A stretch of 64,000 bases of DNA, taken from the NCBI GenBank assembly GCA_023376005.1, contig CM042181.1, positions 25,123,091 through 25,187,090 of the forward strand, given 5' to 3'. A model generated the notes under the pieces. That model was given only the letters and a program-made list of their open reading frames with translations. It had not been told where the DNA came from and made no database searches. The translations under genes were made by a program, and so were the position numbers. Shown in pieces: positions 45,221 to 64,000 of this stretch; within the stretch, counting starts at the first letter, position 1; each line of letters opens with the position of its first letter. Source of the stretch: Doryteuthis pealeii (lineage: Eukaryota; Mollusca; Cephalopoda; Myopsida; Loliginidae).

Positions 45221-45424
45221 TATAAGGGTAAAACTTAAAAACCTTAAAGAGTTCGTTGAAATAAATTTATAAGCCAAAATAACGGGCTTTTAAGTTTTTT
45301 TCCTTAATATGGAATTGTAAATATTGCTCAGTATATAATTATAAAATTGTCGTGCATTGAGCTCTCCAGAGGACTTGAAAAAAGATATTTTTAATATATA
45401 TATTGTGTATATATATTGAAATGG

Positions 45425-45468
<44 letters not shown>

Positions 45469-45500
45469 AGAGGGAGAGGGAGAGGGAGAGAGAAAGAGAG
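45175..45500. repeat. (TA)n and GA-rich microsatellite cluster
   Basis: (AT)n at 45175-45211 and 45429-45465, followed by GGGAGA repeats to 45502. Another (AT)n lies at 45973-46008. Confidence 0.95.
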
Positions 45501-45969
45501 ATGCCTAAGATAGCTTTAAGTTGAATATAAATTTATATAAGCATTATAGATGCATTAATAATATTGAATTATATAAGCAATTCAAATTGAAGGATGAAAG
45601 TAGATATAAATCTGGATTTGTCTTTTTAGGCAAATCGATTGTGAGTTTTCCTCGGATTTCACATCTCGATTACAAAGGTCAGGTTACGAATGAAAAACCT
45701 ACTAACAACAACCAAAGGTTCGTGTAGCATTAAAACATCCAAAGAAGAAGACTCAGCTAAATTCAAGAAGTTGGCAAAGCCAAGTAAATGCTCAAAATAT
45801 CTACCTAGGTGGAGAGGAAAATAGCATCAAAAGCTTATGACACAGTTTTATACCTCTCTGTGACAAATAGACATGTCAATTAAACGGATCATTTTCTTGT
45901 CACTCCAAAATATTTTATAATCTAGAATTAACAAATTCGTCGTCAAACAGGTGATATCCAACAATCGGC

Positions 45970-46011
<42 letters not shown>

Positions 46012-46219
46012 GTAGAATTAACAATAGATTAAAACGTGTATACTGAGATGTTCATCGTGACTATCTCTTCACTCCTGTAAACTATTCAGGTAGTCAATTT
46101 TCACCTTTCTCCTTCTCTCACGTTTGACTAGTCTCTTACCTGTACAACACCCACTACCTATCCCCTCCTCATCACCATGGAGTAGGAGTAATGGTGAAAT
46201 TAACCAACCACTTGATTCT

Positions 46220-46260
46220 TCCTACACCACCACCACCACCACCAGCAGCAGCAGCAGCAG
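46220..46260. repeat. (CAC)n(CAG)n microsatellite
   Basis: About seven CAC then six CAG units. Confidence 0.95.
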
Positions 46261-47795
46261 GTGTAAAGATTAACGCCGGCTTGAAATATAACAGCAGACT
46301 ATTCACAGAAGAGTTGTTTTAAAAAGCGACTTGCAGTATTGCAGCACCAAATCAGCAGTGTTATTTAAAAATAAATAAATAAATAAATAAATAAAAAAAT
46401 TAAAAAATAAAAATTTCGCGCATGCGCTCAGCTACATTCCTAACTCCGATAAATGCAGTTATTGCTCATTTTGAGGAAAGGGCTTGGTTTCTTTGAACAT
46501 CTAAATTGTGTCAGACCTCAGTAGAAAGCTCCTGCTGCTATTATAGTAGTTTTGGTATTATTATTGCAGTAGTAGTATTTTGTGTATCACAATGAAAGGT
46601 GTAGTGGCATAGCTCATTCGGTATCTAACCAGGAAGACAAATTATTATTGTTGCTACGAGAGAGATAAAAATGATTAACATTTTATCTATACATAAAGAT
46701 ATATACCTTACTAGATAGTTGCGTCTAAATCGACCCTTTATTTATAGTGATGAAATCATTAATTATTTTAAGCCAAGGTTTACTACTCGTCCTTCCTATC
46801 ATAGTTGAATTTCAACCTTACAAAATTACCACTAGCGTATTAGTCTGACGCTAATTTGTTTGCCTAAAAATTAGATTATCATTCACTAATGTGCTCAGAC
46901 TAGTGTCTTAATCTTGCTTGCTATTATATAGTCACAACGTTTCGGTCCTTGTATTTTCCAGATCTTCTTCAAGTGTCTGTATCATAGGTCGGTAACATTC
47001 TGGGAATTTAAAACCAAACTCTTTATTCAATCCACAGAAGTGGAATAGTCTCATTCCACCGTTCATGTTTAAGGGAATATTGTGTTAATTGTTAATTCGT
47101 CCCGGAGACTAATTAAAACTAAATCAGAGTATGACATTGTGCACTACTTGACTCAGGGATTGAACTCACGACAGATAACTAAATACATTTAACTAACGAT
47201 TATATTCATGAGGTCTATGACAAATACATGAAGCAGGTGGTAGAGTACAATGGTTAAAACATGAATATAACAACCAAGATGAAGGCACGAGTCTTGTCAC
47301 ATCAATGAATTATATTAATTAATTATAATTAATTTCTCGTTGACGCAGATAAAAATTAGTCCTTCACAATTCGACTGATACACATCTATATATCGAAAAA
47401 TGACAAGACCGAAAGCTAAGATGGTGGAAATAGAAGTTCACTCCCTGTAGAATACGACACAGTTTAACGAGTAGTTACGTGAGTGTTACGCATGGGAAAT
47501 ACCAAAAATAGTCCTGGTCTCCGACCACTCCTTTTGATGCAATGAGAAAGGTGCTACCGCATGGTTGAAATCCCCGGGGTGAGGCTTGCCTCGTATTTAT
47601 TCGCCACACCTTGTCCGAAGACGAGAACATGGCTAATCTCCCCCATCGTATTTAGATGTTACATTTAGTGTAGGACTTTATTTTATCGTTATAGGTACAC
47701 ACACGTATGTATGAGTGGTAAAATATAGAAAGAAATCCGACGTTATATAAAAATGTAAATAAGAAAAGAAAGGATAAACTTATTTGTAAAGTTAG
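46261..47795. other. Unclassified DNA with SINE and ribozyme-like scraps
   Basis: (AAAT)n at 46368-46396. 46608-46665 has a TAGCTCATTCGGT A-box-like piece. 46930-46985 carries AACGTTTCGGTCC..CTTCTTCAAG, a decayed version of the phrase in the hammerhead candidate at 777-840. No gene. Confidence 0.5.
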
Positions 47796-47799
47796 TCGA

Positions 47800-47965
47800 T
47801 GTTAAAACGTTTCAGTTTTTATAAAAACCTTCCTAGGGACAATTGGATGAGTAGGGTGTTGTCCAACTGAAAAGAATTCTAATTTAGGTTAGACAACACC
47901 CTATTCGTACAAGTGTCTTGTGGAAGGGTTTATAAATACATAAACGTTTCAACGTTGATAAATAA
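47800..47965. repeat. Inverted pair of hammerhead-like segments
   Basis: AAACGTTTCAGTTTTTATAA, AACCTTCC and GTAGGGTGTTGTCC at the left pair with GACAACACCCTATTC, GGAAGGGTTTATAA and AAACGTTTCAACG at the right. Each arm keeps a GAAACGTTTTAAC-like stem III and a GGTTTTTATAAAAACC-like stem II, but the CUGANGA box is broken. Confidence 0.6.
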
Positions 47966-48478
47966 ATGTATATCTTGGAGTAGTTTTTTTTTCTTATTTA
48001 CATATATGTATGTATTTTAGAATTTTAAAATAACCGTAAGTTTTCTACAGATGGATGGAAAGATATCTATACATATATATTTCCCCATCGAAACCTTACG
48101 GTCATTTAATATATTTAGTATAATAGCAAATAAATTACCAATAGAAATTTATAAACATGAAATCTTAAGCCTCTTTGATCTTCATATATTCTGCACAAAA
48201 CATTGAATTTTGACTCTAGGGAGCAGACATCTTTGAAAGAAACGCTGTGAATGTTCGCCTTATTTTATTTATTTTTTTAAATCATGGATGCTCTGACACG
48301 AGCTCAATGGTTTATGGCGTGTAGTAAAATAGCACTCTGCTCGAAATATCAGGCTTATGGTTTCAAAAGATTAAAGTTGTTAAAACAAAAATAAGAGGAA
48401 AATAAAGTGCTAAATCCTATGTTTAACACACAATCCCTATCAGCTATTCGGCAACAGTAAGTATCCGGAATTAAGCAT
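47966..48478. other. Unclassified DNA
   Basis: Nothing recognised. Confidence 0.5.
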
Positions 48479-48560
48479 CCCATATTAGTGTAATGGTTAG
48501 CAAGCTGGTCTCCCAGATCCATTACTACTGGATAGAGAATTTCATCCTCGCTACATGCCC
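48479..48560 (+). repeat. tRNA-derived SINE fragment
   Basis: TAGTGTAATGGTTAGCAAGC is A-box-like and is followed by CTGGTCTCCCAGATCC; the B box is eroded (GAATTTCATCCTCGC). Confidence 0.55.
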
Positions 48561-49221
48561 CATATTTGCAACATTGTGATCCTACAAGTGGCGAATGGAT
48601 TGGGTAAATACCAATAGCGAGTGTCCTAAATAAAGATGGCTTGAAAAATACACTTAATTATTCAGCTGAAGTTCCAAACACAGCAGGGAACAGAAGATCG
48701 TGGAGGTGAGCAAATTAACATGAAATTTTATTGCCAATAAACAAAATAAAATTATATATCTATTAAATCTTTAAAATATATTAAAATCTCAACGGTTGCT
48801 TACTTCTAAAGTCTGAAGGTCGTTACTAGTTTTAGGGTAAAAAATGATTTGAATAATGAAGCCATTTGGCGGTAAAAGCTATCAGCAAAAGAATTGCTTG
48901 ATTTCAGAAAAGTTGTCACGTTTTAGGCCGAATATGCAAATTAGTTATCACATTAAGCACAATTCAGTCAAGATAAAGTAACAGGTTTTTATTTATGTAT
49001 TAATAGTCTCAAAAAACAACTAATTAATAGAAACAAGGTATTTTGGTATAATAATAATAGTAATAATAATTATTATATATAATATATTCAAATCATCATT
49101 CAAGATCAAACAAGATTTCGACAGGCAAGTCTTCGACACCTCTCTCACAAAAAAAAAAAAAGTTTTGGAAGTTAGTGAAAAAAAAAAAATTATATACAAA
49201 CATTTCAAGCATCAGGTATTG
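48561..49221. other. A+T-rich DNA
   Basis: Includes an AATAATAATAG tract near 49050. No gene. Confidence 0.5.
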
Positions 49222-49386
49222 GGACTATTGTCCTCATCTCTAGTGCTATCTGTACGTTTTGGACGATGTGCCCTTCAGGTATTTCTTGTCGGACTCGGGA
49301 ACCTTCCCGAGTCCAACAAGAAATACCTGAAGAAGGCCGGAGGGCATATCGGCCAAAATGCTATACAGATAACAATGAAGATGAGG
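49222..49386. mobile_element. Foldback hairpin element
   Basis: GTATTTCTTGTCGGACTCGG and CCGAGTCCAACAAGAAATAC flank a few central bases. Pairing extends outward through ATTGTCCTCATC and GATGAGGACAAT, with an 10-bp block (TCCGGCCTTC) missing from the left arm. Related sequence is at 7420-7745. Confidence 0.85.
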
Positions 49387-49468
49387 ACAATAATCCGAAT
49401 AACGCAGATAATAATCATCGAGCCTCATCTCAAACATTCAGAGAAATAGTTTCAAGCATCATATGAAT

Positions 49469-49471
<3 letters not shown>

Positions 49472-49512
<41 letters not shown>
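49472..49512. repeat. (TG)n microsatellite
   Basis: About 20 TG units. Confidence 0.95.
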
Positions 49513-49513
<1 letters not shown>

Positions 49514-50139
49514 GAATGATCTAAATTACTAGTCAAAGAAAAAAAAAATTTAGTAAGAGGTTGAAATAGCCAAAAACACCAAAACAGATTATGTATAAAT
49601 TATACAAAAGGCAGTTATTGATTGGTTACACACACACACCTTATGGACTGCTAAACGTTTGGGTCCTAGTGGCTTAGAATTAGTTTATAAAGCTAATTTG
49701 AAGCTGAACATGGATAGGTGACATTAACTTGACATGTGGTGACATGAAGGTCAGAGTCAAAACTTTCTGACCAAACAGAAATAGATGAGTTTACTATGGA
49801 ATGAGTTAAGTTTAGTGAGAGTGAAAGTTTATTAAGAAGCATTACAAACATAAGAACTTATTTTGCGTTTTGTCACAATACACTTTATGTTATGCTGTCA
49901 TATCAGACAAATTTTGCCTGTCAGTGATAACTAATTCACATCGATTACCTTTTCCCATAACTATTACATATAAATACCACACACTAAATGTAAACTTAGA
50001 CGTTTTCTTTTAGTTAAAAAAGATTCTTTAATATAGTTTTTCTAAATGATAATGCATTCAAGTTTTGTTCAAATGACTTTTCTTCATAAATTTAAAATCA
50101 AGTTCAAGAAAACAACAGAAACATCAACTCAATAGACCA
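49513..50139. other. Unclassified DNA
   Basis: No gene or element seen. Confidence 0.5.
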
Positions 50140-51275
50140 AAATGGAGATAAGAGCTCTTTTATTGCAGGCTACTTACCTGAATACAGTTATCCTAATATT
50201 TCTTTCAAAATGTTCATTATTTAGGTAATTAACATTTTGAAACAAATATTAGAATGGGAAAAGGTGAAAGAAAGGAAAGAAAAAATGCCCTACACACTCA
50301 AGACTTCACTATAGGCAAAAAGCATTGGTTGTGGTTATTTTTATATCAACATTTTATTAATTATATCATGAAAAGCAATTTAATATAATGAATTATATTA
50401 GAAGTAAATTTTGAAACTTGACATTTGGTTGAAATTCCAACATCTAAGGATTCTGATCATCCGAGTGTAGTATCTGTTCATCTCCCTTGTCTAAAAGGTT
50501 AATAGATACATGTGTATATATATATACCTCACACATGTTCAACTAAGGTGTTGTAAAGTATCTGACTTAGTGTCCAAGAAAAATAAATATTCATATATTA
50601 GTTGAGATTATTTTATAAACAAAATCTTAAAATTTTTAGCAGGTTGGGAAACTAAGTTTTTAGTGATAAAATAGCACTGTAGCAGGTGAATTGTTTAATG
50701 TTCAGTCCTTTCCTTTACTGAAATTGCAAGTTTATCAATCAGATAAAGTCAATTCTTATGGCATTCATTATGATGGCACATTTTTCTTCCCCCCAAAAAA
50801 CTTATCTGAGATTAGCTTGTACATCAGCACATTAAAAACTAAAATTAGTAAACCCTAGAAATTCAAAAAGTTATTAATTTGTAAGTTTTAATAATACTTA
50901 TCAGCTCCATTTAGAAAGTATTTTACTTTATAACCAATTACAACCAAAATCTTGACATCTTACCAGAGAGACATTTACTTAAAATAAATCTGTTCAATTG
51001 AGCCAGCCTAACTCTTAACATCCTGTTGATAATTTTCAGTCCAGAGCTCCATTCCTATAAGGATTTATATTTTAAAACTTTTTTTTTTTAAAAGAGGCTA
51101 AAAAAAATAAATTAAAAAATAAAAAATAAAAAAAATGCTATTTTCATTTAAAGTTACCTGTTATTTCCCAATAATAAATTTTAATATTACATTTAAACAA
51201 ATGCTATTGTTTGGGGTAGATTAGGAAAACAAATGTGACTTCTGACTGGGTAGAATGAGGCTGTATAGGACGTTA

Positions 51276-51314
<39 letters not shown>

Positions 51315-52009
51315 CTTTTAAGATTTTTCACTTATGAAACTAAAACGTTCATTACATATGAAGTAGCTGCCCAAGAAAAGGAGATCTTGGAATACTGAAT
51401 AAGTACTATAATAATTTAATTATTCCAATATGTGTATGTTTAGTTTCTTATTCTTTTTATCATACAATTAAAGATTGCTAAAATTAAACTATCTATTCCT
51501 CTCTATATGAAAGGAAATTACCAGTAAATGATTTTTGTAACAACATCAGTCAGGAATTACATTTGTTCTATATTGAAATTCATAGAGGGAAAAAAAAAAT
51601 CCTGTTGTAAATGTTAGAAGCTATTTTAGCTTGAAAAAGTCACATGCCCTTTCAGGACATGGATGATTATTAGTTCACAGAAAACTGTTCTATAGAAAAA
51701 GAGGGGAAGGGTCCTCAAGGGAAGTCTCCATGGTTTGAATTTAGGGCATTAGTGTGAAGGGAATAGAAACAACCATTGCCAAATTTGAACTCTGCTTGTC
51801 AATTCCATTTTATGCATCCATCACACACCTATATTTTAATTAACTCATACTAAACTCTAAATTTTCAATACAAAGACAAGTATAAAACCTATTCCTAGTT
51901 GATATTAACAAAAAAAGGTCTGTATTATAGAACACGATAGCATGTTTATTTTTAATAAATATTTCAAGTATTTGTTCATTAAAAATTGTTGAATTGAAGG
52001 AGAAAAATG

Positions 52010-52043
<34 letters not shown>

Positions 52044-53583
52044 AAAAAAAGAAAAAAGAAAAAAAAAAAAACAACAAAAATAGTTCATGTCAGTTTTACG
52101 CTGAACAGAATGAAGGTTTAAATGAATAAAAAGGTTGATATTTTCACAGCAAGTTCTATACAGGAATCTCAAGATGAAATCAAAAAATATTCTGAAAATA
52201 TAAAAAGCTGTTGACCATGACATTTTACATTATGGAGCTTAAGCTTGTTTTTATTTTTTTTTAATCTTTTATTTTAATGGCAGAGATAGAAACAAACAAA
52301 CAAAAAGAGGTTATGAGTTATGAGTATTGTGTATCTCTTACAATAATGCACATAATGTGTTTGTGTATTGCACACATGAACATATGAATTTGGTCAATTT
52401 GCTTTAGAAGAAACAAATAATGCAATACAAACCCAAAACAAGGCAGAGAAATAACTCAAACAGATTGGAAGAACCCTAATTAGTTAAGGAATTTATTATT
52501 TATTTCACAATACATCTTCAACTTTCGTTGAGAAAAGGAAAAACTGAAAAGTTGGAAAAATTCAGTTAAGCAATGAAACCTTTCATTCATTTCTTTTTGG
52601 AAAGGAAGTGAGGGAGATGGAGGGTGGAAAATTGCATCTCCGAATACCAAGAAATTTGAAGCCTGTTATTTTAGGGGCCTGTGTTAAAATCTTTCATATT
52701 CTGTCCTAAATATTTCAAGTGTTGATTCGCAACAGTCTGTCAAGGCCTTACCACTTTATATACCAAACAGAAGTATGTATGTGTGCGAGTGTGTGTATGT
52801 GCGTATGTGTGTGTGTGTCGATGTGTATGGGTGCATATTTGATTTATAAAAAAAATTTTTTTAAAAAGAAAAGAAAAAAAATCCCTGTCGTCACAATTGT
52901 TTTTGTAATATTTAAAGTAATAATTGTCATAGCAGTAGCAATAATATTATACAGCTTACATTTCAGATTTTACAAGTGGTCAAATGAACCACAGGTGGTC
53001 CTTTAGGCCAAGATGGTTTCTGTTAGGCTCGAGCCTGTAAGATCCAAGTTTTATATATTAAAAAAAAAAAAAAAAAAATGGATTGACAAAGAATCAACAT
53101 CTTCAGAATACGAGCCATGCCAACCACACCGTGTCAAGCATTGTGAATTTTACAAGACTGAATGCAATAATATTCATATTTGGTAAAGTGGTTTTCAAAA
53201 GCAAATTCAACTAGCAGGTGGGGCATGGGTTTTTATAGATTTCAAAGCCTGACTGGTTAAAGAAGCAGTGTCTTTACCAGATGATCCACACCAGATTCCA
53301 GAATAGCAAGTTGAAGATATTTACACCTGAATGGCAGTTTTTATTATACAGTTTCTTGGTTCTAAAAAGAAACAATTTAACCAGATTAACAAGGACTGCA
53401 ACTCCTGCCTATAGTAACAAACATAATATTGAAAAAGTAATTTTAAAGCTAAAAGGTGCCCTAAATAGAGCTGATTATGTAATAAAAGCATTAGTAATAG
53501 TTGCAGTAAAATTTTCTGCTTATTGTTATAATTGTACTAACAGAAAGTAAAGATACAGAAATCAGTTTACAAAAACTGATAGA

Positions 53584-53630
<47 letters not shown>

Positions 53631-54503
53631 AAAGGTCAACAAGAGACAGGAATCGGTGTTTATTGCGGCAATACAACTGTTGGGAAAAAATTAAAAAGAA
53701 ACAGGTTTGTTTTTAATATTTTATACTTAAAAAGAATGGCTATATTAACCATGCATGTTTTATTTGGGCTTGTGTGTGTGTGCATATGTGTGTGTGTGTG
53801 TTTTATATTCAAGTGTATATGTGTGTGCCTATATGTATGTGTGTACGTGTTTTTCTTCCTTACCAAGATGAGAGGTGAATGTCAAACAGAGCCATCAACA
53901 GTGCACTACTTAACAGAGGTAACCACAGTGACACCAGGCGGACATCATATTGCTCTGCCCTAAACACAAGGAGTAAGGAGTAAGGAGGAGCACGACTGGG
54001 TTGGTCTTCCTAAAGATCAGACCAGATAGTCAAGGAGGATGCCTCACGGTGAAAACATGGCAAGGACACCAAGACGCAATGCAGTTTTTTTTTGTTTTTT
54101 TTTTTTTAATATTATTTTTTATAATTATTATTCAGGAAACTTTTTTATATCTTTTCTTCTTTCATTCTTTTAGCCATAGCTAATCATTCTACTTTACAAA
54201 AATTTTATACAGTGGATACTCAAGTGAGGTATGTTGAAGAAATATAGATTTGTGTGGAAATGCCGCCCCTGCCCAACCCTGCGTGTATGTCCGCTGTTGT
54301 CAAACAAGCTAGTTTTGGTTTTTCGGAAAGCATTTGCGCCTCCTTTGGCTCAGTATCAATGTTCATGATTTTGCTTCAGTCTTCATATGTTTTTTTTTCT
54401 TTTTTTTTTTTTTCTTTTCCATTCACTTTTTGTAGTTTTTTTTTGGTTATTTTTTTGCTTTGTTTTTCTTTTAAAGATCCCTAGAAAGCGAAGTTCATAA
54501 ATG
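50140..54503 (-). other. Candidate long 3' UTR / downstream flank of UBE2D
   Basis: This 4.4 kb below the stop codon shows few recognisable transposons, unlike the rest of the window, but many homopolymer runs: T at 51281-51309, A near 52013-52040, and GA and TG tracts near 53590 and 53770. Minus-strand AATAAA hexamers occur at 53664-53659 and 50164-50159; the second is followed by GT-rich sequence near 50100-50130. A Pumilio-type TGTAAATA lies at 53325-53318 on the minus strand. A long 3' UTR is inference only. Confidence 0.35.
50159..50164 (-). terminator. Candidate distal polyadenylation signal
   Basis: Minus-strand AATAAA followed within about 60 nt by a T/G-rich stretch, the usual layout of an animal poly(A) site. 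Such hexamers are common in A+T-rich DNA, so this is weak. The alternative proximal signal is at 53664-53659. Confidence 0.25.
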
Positions 54504-61502
<6,999 letters not shown>

Positions 61503-62729
61503 CTGAAATAAAAAGAAAATACTAAGTAAAACATTTGAATAAAATATTTAAAGAGTGGTGGTGGGAGGAATCAGAAGTCAAATATAAACTAGATTGTTAA
61601 AGAAAAATAGGTCATGTTAAAAAAAAGTAAGTTCGTATTTGAAAACCTTTAAACCAAAGAAATACACAAAGTAATTTTGTTAAAATCTCAAAATGAGCAC
61701 ATGCGCAATAATTATTAAATTAAAAAAATTAAATAAGAACAAAATCTGCTTAAAAAAAAAATTGGTACAAACATTTTCATACTTAAAGTTAAATTTTTCC
61801 TGTATGGAGTTAAACTAGGATTATTTTGACAAGAGTAATGTCCTCTCGGTAAATTGGCCTGAATTAGCTTATCTTATAAATGATAATTATTTTGTTGTAA
61901 CCTTTACACTTCAAGAAAATATATCTATACATTAAGACATCTATATTGATGGATTTTTTTCCATGTTAAAAATCATACATTATAGCCTTAAAAACCCAGT
62001 TGCCTTCTGCTGTCATAGTAATCAGTATTTGATATGTAAAAATAGTATTTCTCAATGAGAAAAATGTAAACTTATGATTGCAGAAACAATGGAAGTTTTT
62101 ATTCTTATTTTAAGAACAAATAAAAGCTTAAAACAAAACTAAAAGGGGGCATTTCAAAATGAATTTTATTTTTAGGAATTTTTTTTTTTTAAAAAGTGAT
62201 TTTATTCTGGAAATTTCAACATTGAACAATGAAAGAATATCATTATAAGCATTAAAATTTTAAATACTGTTGAAATTATATCGTTAAAATGGACATACTT
62301 AGTAACAACTACTGTCATGTAAAGCTTGCCAAAGTTTCTTTTAATTATATAAGAAATAAAAATAAAATCTTTGAAGGTTAGTGTTGAAATATCTTTCAAA
62401 ATAAATTTTCAGTTAAACTCGTTATGTAATAAAAGCAAAATTTATTACCTTCAAAAAGTACTTTATTACCTGTACATTTTATCCTCTTTTCTAAAATGAT
62501 AGTAATTATAATTAGTACTATCATTTTACATTATAACTAAAGTAAATCCAACATTTGCAAATATTTTGCTTATTTCCAAAACAGTTTCATTAATTCCTGA
62601 CAGGATTTTCAAATAGAGATTGGTACTTCTGCTTCGGATAAAAGTTTGTTATATGTACATAAGTAAGGTCTGCAGTTATTCTAAGTTAAATTATAAATGT
62701 GAAATAAAAATTGAGAAATATTTTTAAAA

Positions 62730-62760
<31 letters not shown>

Positions 62761-64000
62761 GGAACTAATATTCATGTTACCAGTGAAAATCAATGTAGCA
62801 CTAGCCAGTTTCATTTGGAGTAAACATTACTTATTTCAGACATTACTTGAAATTTGTTTCAGCTTTGAAAAACAATTATAGTTGCAAATGTTTTTTGCTA
62901 ACTTGTTTGTGCCAGTTTGTCATTGATTTACAGGTTTCACTCCTACCCACCCCCTTCAAATTTAAAAATAATCATCTTCTAAAAAGTAAATGTCCACAGC
63001 ATTTTGTTTTATTTTATTTTATTTATTTTTTTTTTTTTTACTAAAAAAGTTACTAGAAGTTTTCTCAGTCCACTGTATGACTTAGGCCTTCCGAAAATCT
63101 CTCAAATATGAGAGTAATAGGCCTTGCTCTATAATGGTAGCCTATTAACACCATTGGCAGTGTTTTTCATTTCAAAGTTCTTTCTAGACTGCTGTACCAA
63201 ATTAAAGAAGCCAAATTTACTGTGCGATTCAAGAGATGGATTTATGCCTTTCTCAAGGGCATGAAGCGTAATACAAGCAAATTCATCTGAAATTTGAACC
63301 TGGCTCAATTTTTATTTTCCTTCATGATCCTTATGCCATAGTTGCCACTACACATAATTCTATCTATATATTAATACTCATGTTCCTTAAAAGTACGGTT
63401 ATCTTGCAACACCCTCAGGTTAAAAATGAGACTGTCCAAATTCTTATTTCATCACCTCAGCAAAATAATGGACCATTCCATTATAAAGGGAAGAAAAAGA
63501 ACACGCTACACAGAAAAAATAAAGTAGGGGAAAGAGGAGGTGAGTACATGGAAGTGATAACAGTAATCAGTTTCAAATCGAACAATTACAAGGAAAGAAA
63601 AGTGAGGAAATCAAGATTAATATAGTTTTTTTTTTTTTTTTTTTTTTTACATATTGAACTATTCTGCAATAGCTGTTAAGTAAACATAATCAACACTAAT
63701 AATTAAATTATGATACTGTGGTATATCCACAGGTCCTACTAGTCTATAATCTAGTATTAAAATATTTCATGGATGTCATGATTAGATTTATCAAATAAAA
63801 ACGAGCCTTACAAGTGCCTTTCTATGGGTAATATCCAAGAGATACAAGTATTTAAAGTAAGTAACAACCAAATTCTAAAATCAATTAGTCAAATACTATT
63901 TACAATAAATTGCCAAGCCATGTCATACCAACTGGCCAAATACCAATTTTTCTCTTAAAAGAGAGAGTGAAATCAATAACTGACCAGTAGCCAGTCAGAA
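61503..64000 (-). other. Upstream intron of the UBE2D gene, extends past the window
   Basis: I searched by eye for the first two UBE2D exons (MALKRI start, ARDPPAQCSAGP) and did not find them. The stretch is A+T rich with poly-A/T runs at about 62734-62760 and 63626-63648. A repeat at 63360-63525 resembles 13360-13830. It is most simply the 3' part of a long intron. Confidence 0.7.
63360..63525. repeat. Dispersed repeat, second copy
   Basis: Same order of blocks as 13360-13830 but without the inserted SINE. Confidence 0.65.

Noticed and set aside
51840..52223. 127-codon minus-strand frame with a poly-Phe stretch
   Set aside because: Built on a poly-A/T run; no homology and no splice signals linking it to the UBE2D gene.
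53736..53963. Cys/Val-rich secreted peptide frame
   Set aside because: Generated by a (TG)n tract in three frames.
61503..64000. First two UBE2D coding exons
   Set aside because: Neither the MALKRI start nor the PPAQCSAGP block is readable on the minus strand here; they must lie beyond the window.

Overview
This is animal nuclear DNA, about two thirds A+T, almost all introns, transposon relics and simple repeats. One protein-coding gene is clear and it is split by GT-AG introns. The mix of retrotransposon families (Dong/R4-like LINEs, RTE-like and CR1-like LINEs, mariner and tRNA-derived SINEs), the very high microsatellite content and the relaxed gene density suggest a mollusc, most likely a cephalopod such as an octopus. 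That species call is inference, because no marker gene fixes it.

Layout. 1-14,000 is a graveyard of LINE, mariner, piggyBac-type, foldback and SINE fragments. It includes a hammerhead-ribozyme-like motif near 777-840 and two inverted copies of a 0.6 kb repeat. 14,410-14,572 on the minus strand is a U1 snRNA-like sequence with substitutions that keep its stems paired; three GC-rich, hairpin-packed units lie head to tail directly upstream of it. 15,774-27,262 is dominated by decayed copies of a LINE with a restriction-like endonuclease, repeatedly joined to (TAA)n tracts. Solo-LTR-like insertions, 5S-rRNA-like pieces and an inverted pair of LTR-like sequences interrupt them. 27,500-32,000 is poorly classified DNA with one foldback element whose core resembles telomere repeats. 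32,035-37,490 is a 46-bp satellite of roughly 115 copies. 37,500-50,000 holds microsatellites, a second foldback element with a telomere-like core, a large inverted pair of about 0.76-0.83 kb elements, and SINE fragments.

The right end, 54,504-61,502 on the minus strand, carries the last four visible coding exons of a UBE2D/effete-class ubiquitin-conjugating enzyme (E2). The exons for about the first 30 residues lie beyond 64,000. About 4 kb below its stop codon is poor in recognisable transposons and may be a long 3' UTR.

Apart from this E2 gene and possibly the U1-like RNA, I see no intact host gene. No LINE or transposase reading frame is complete, so the mobile elements here look dead, although the foldback elements still show clean target-site duplications.
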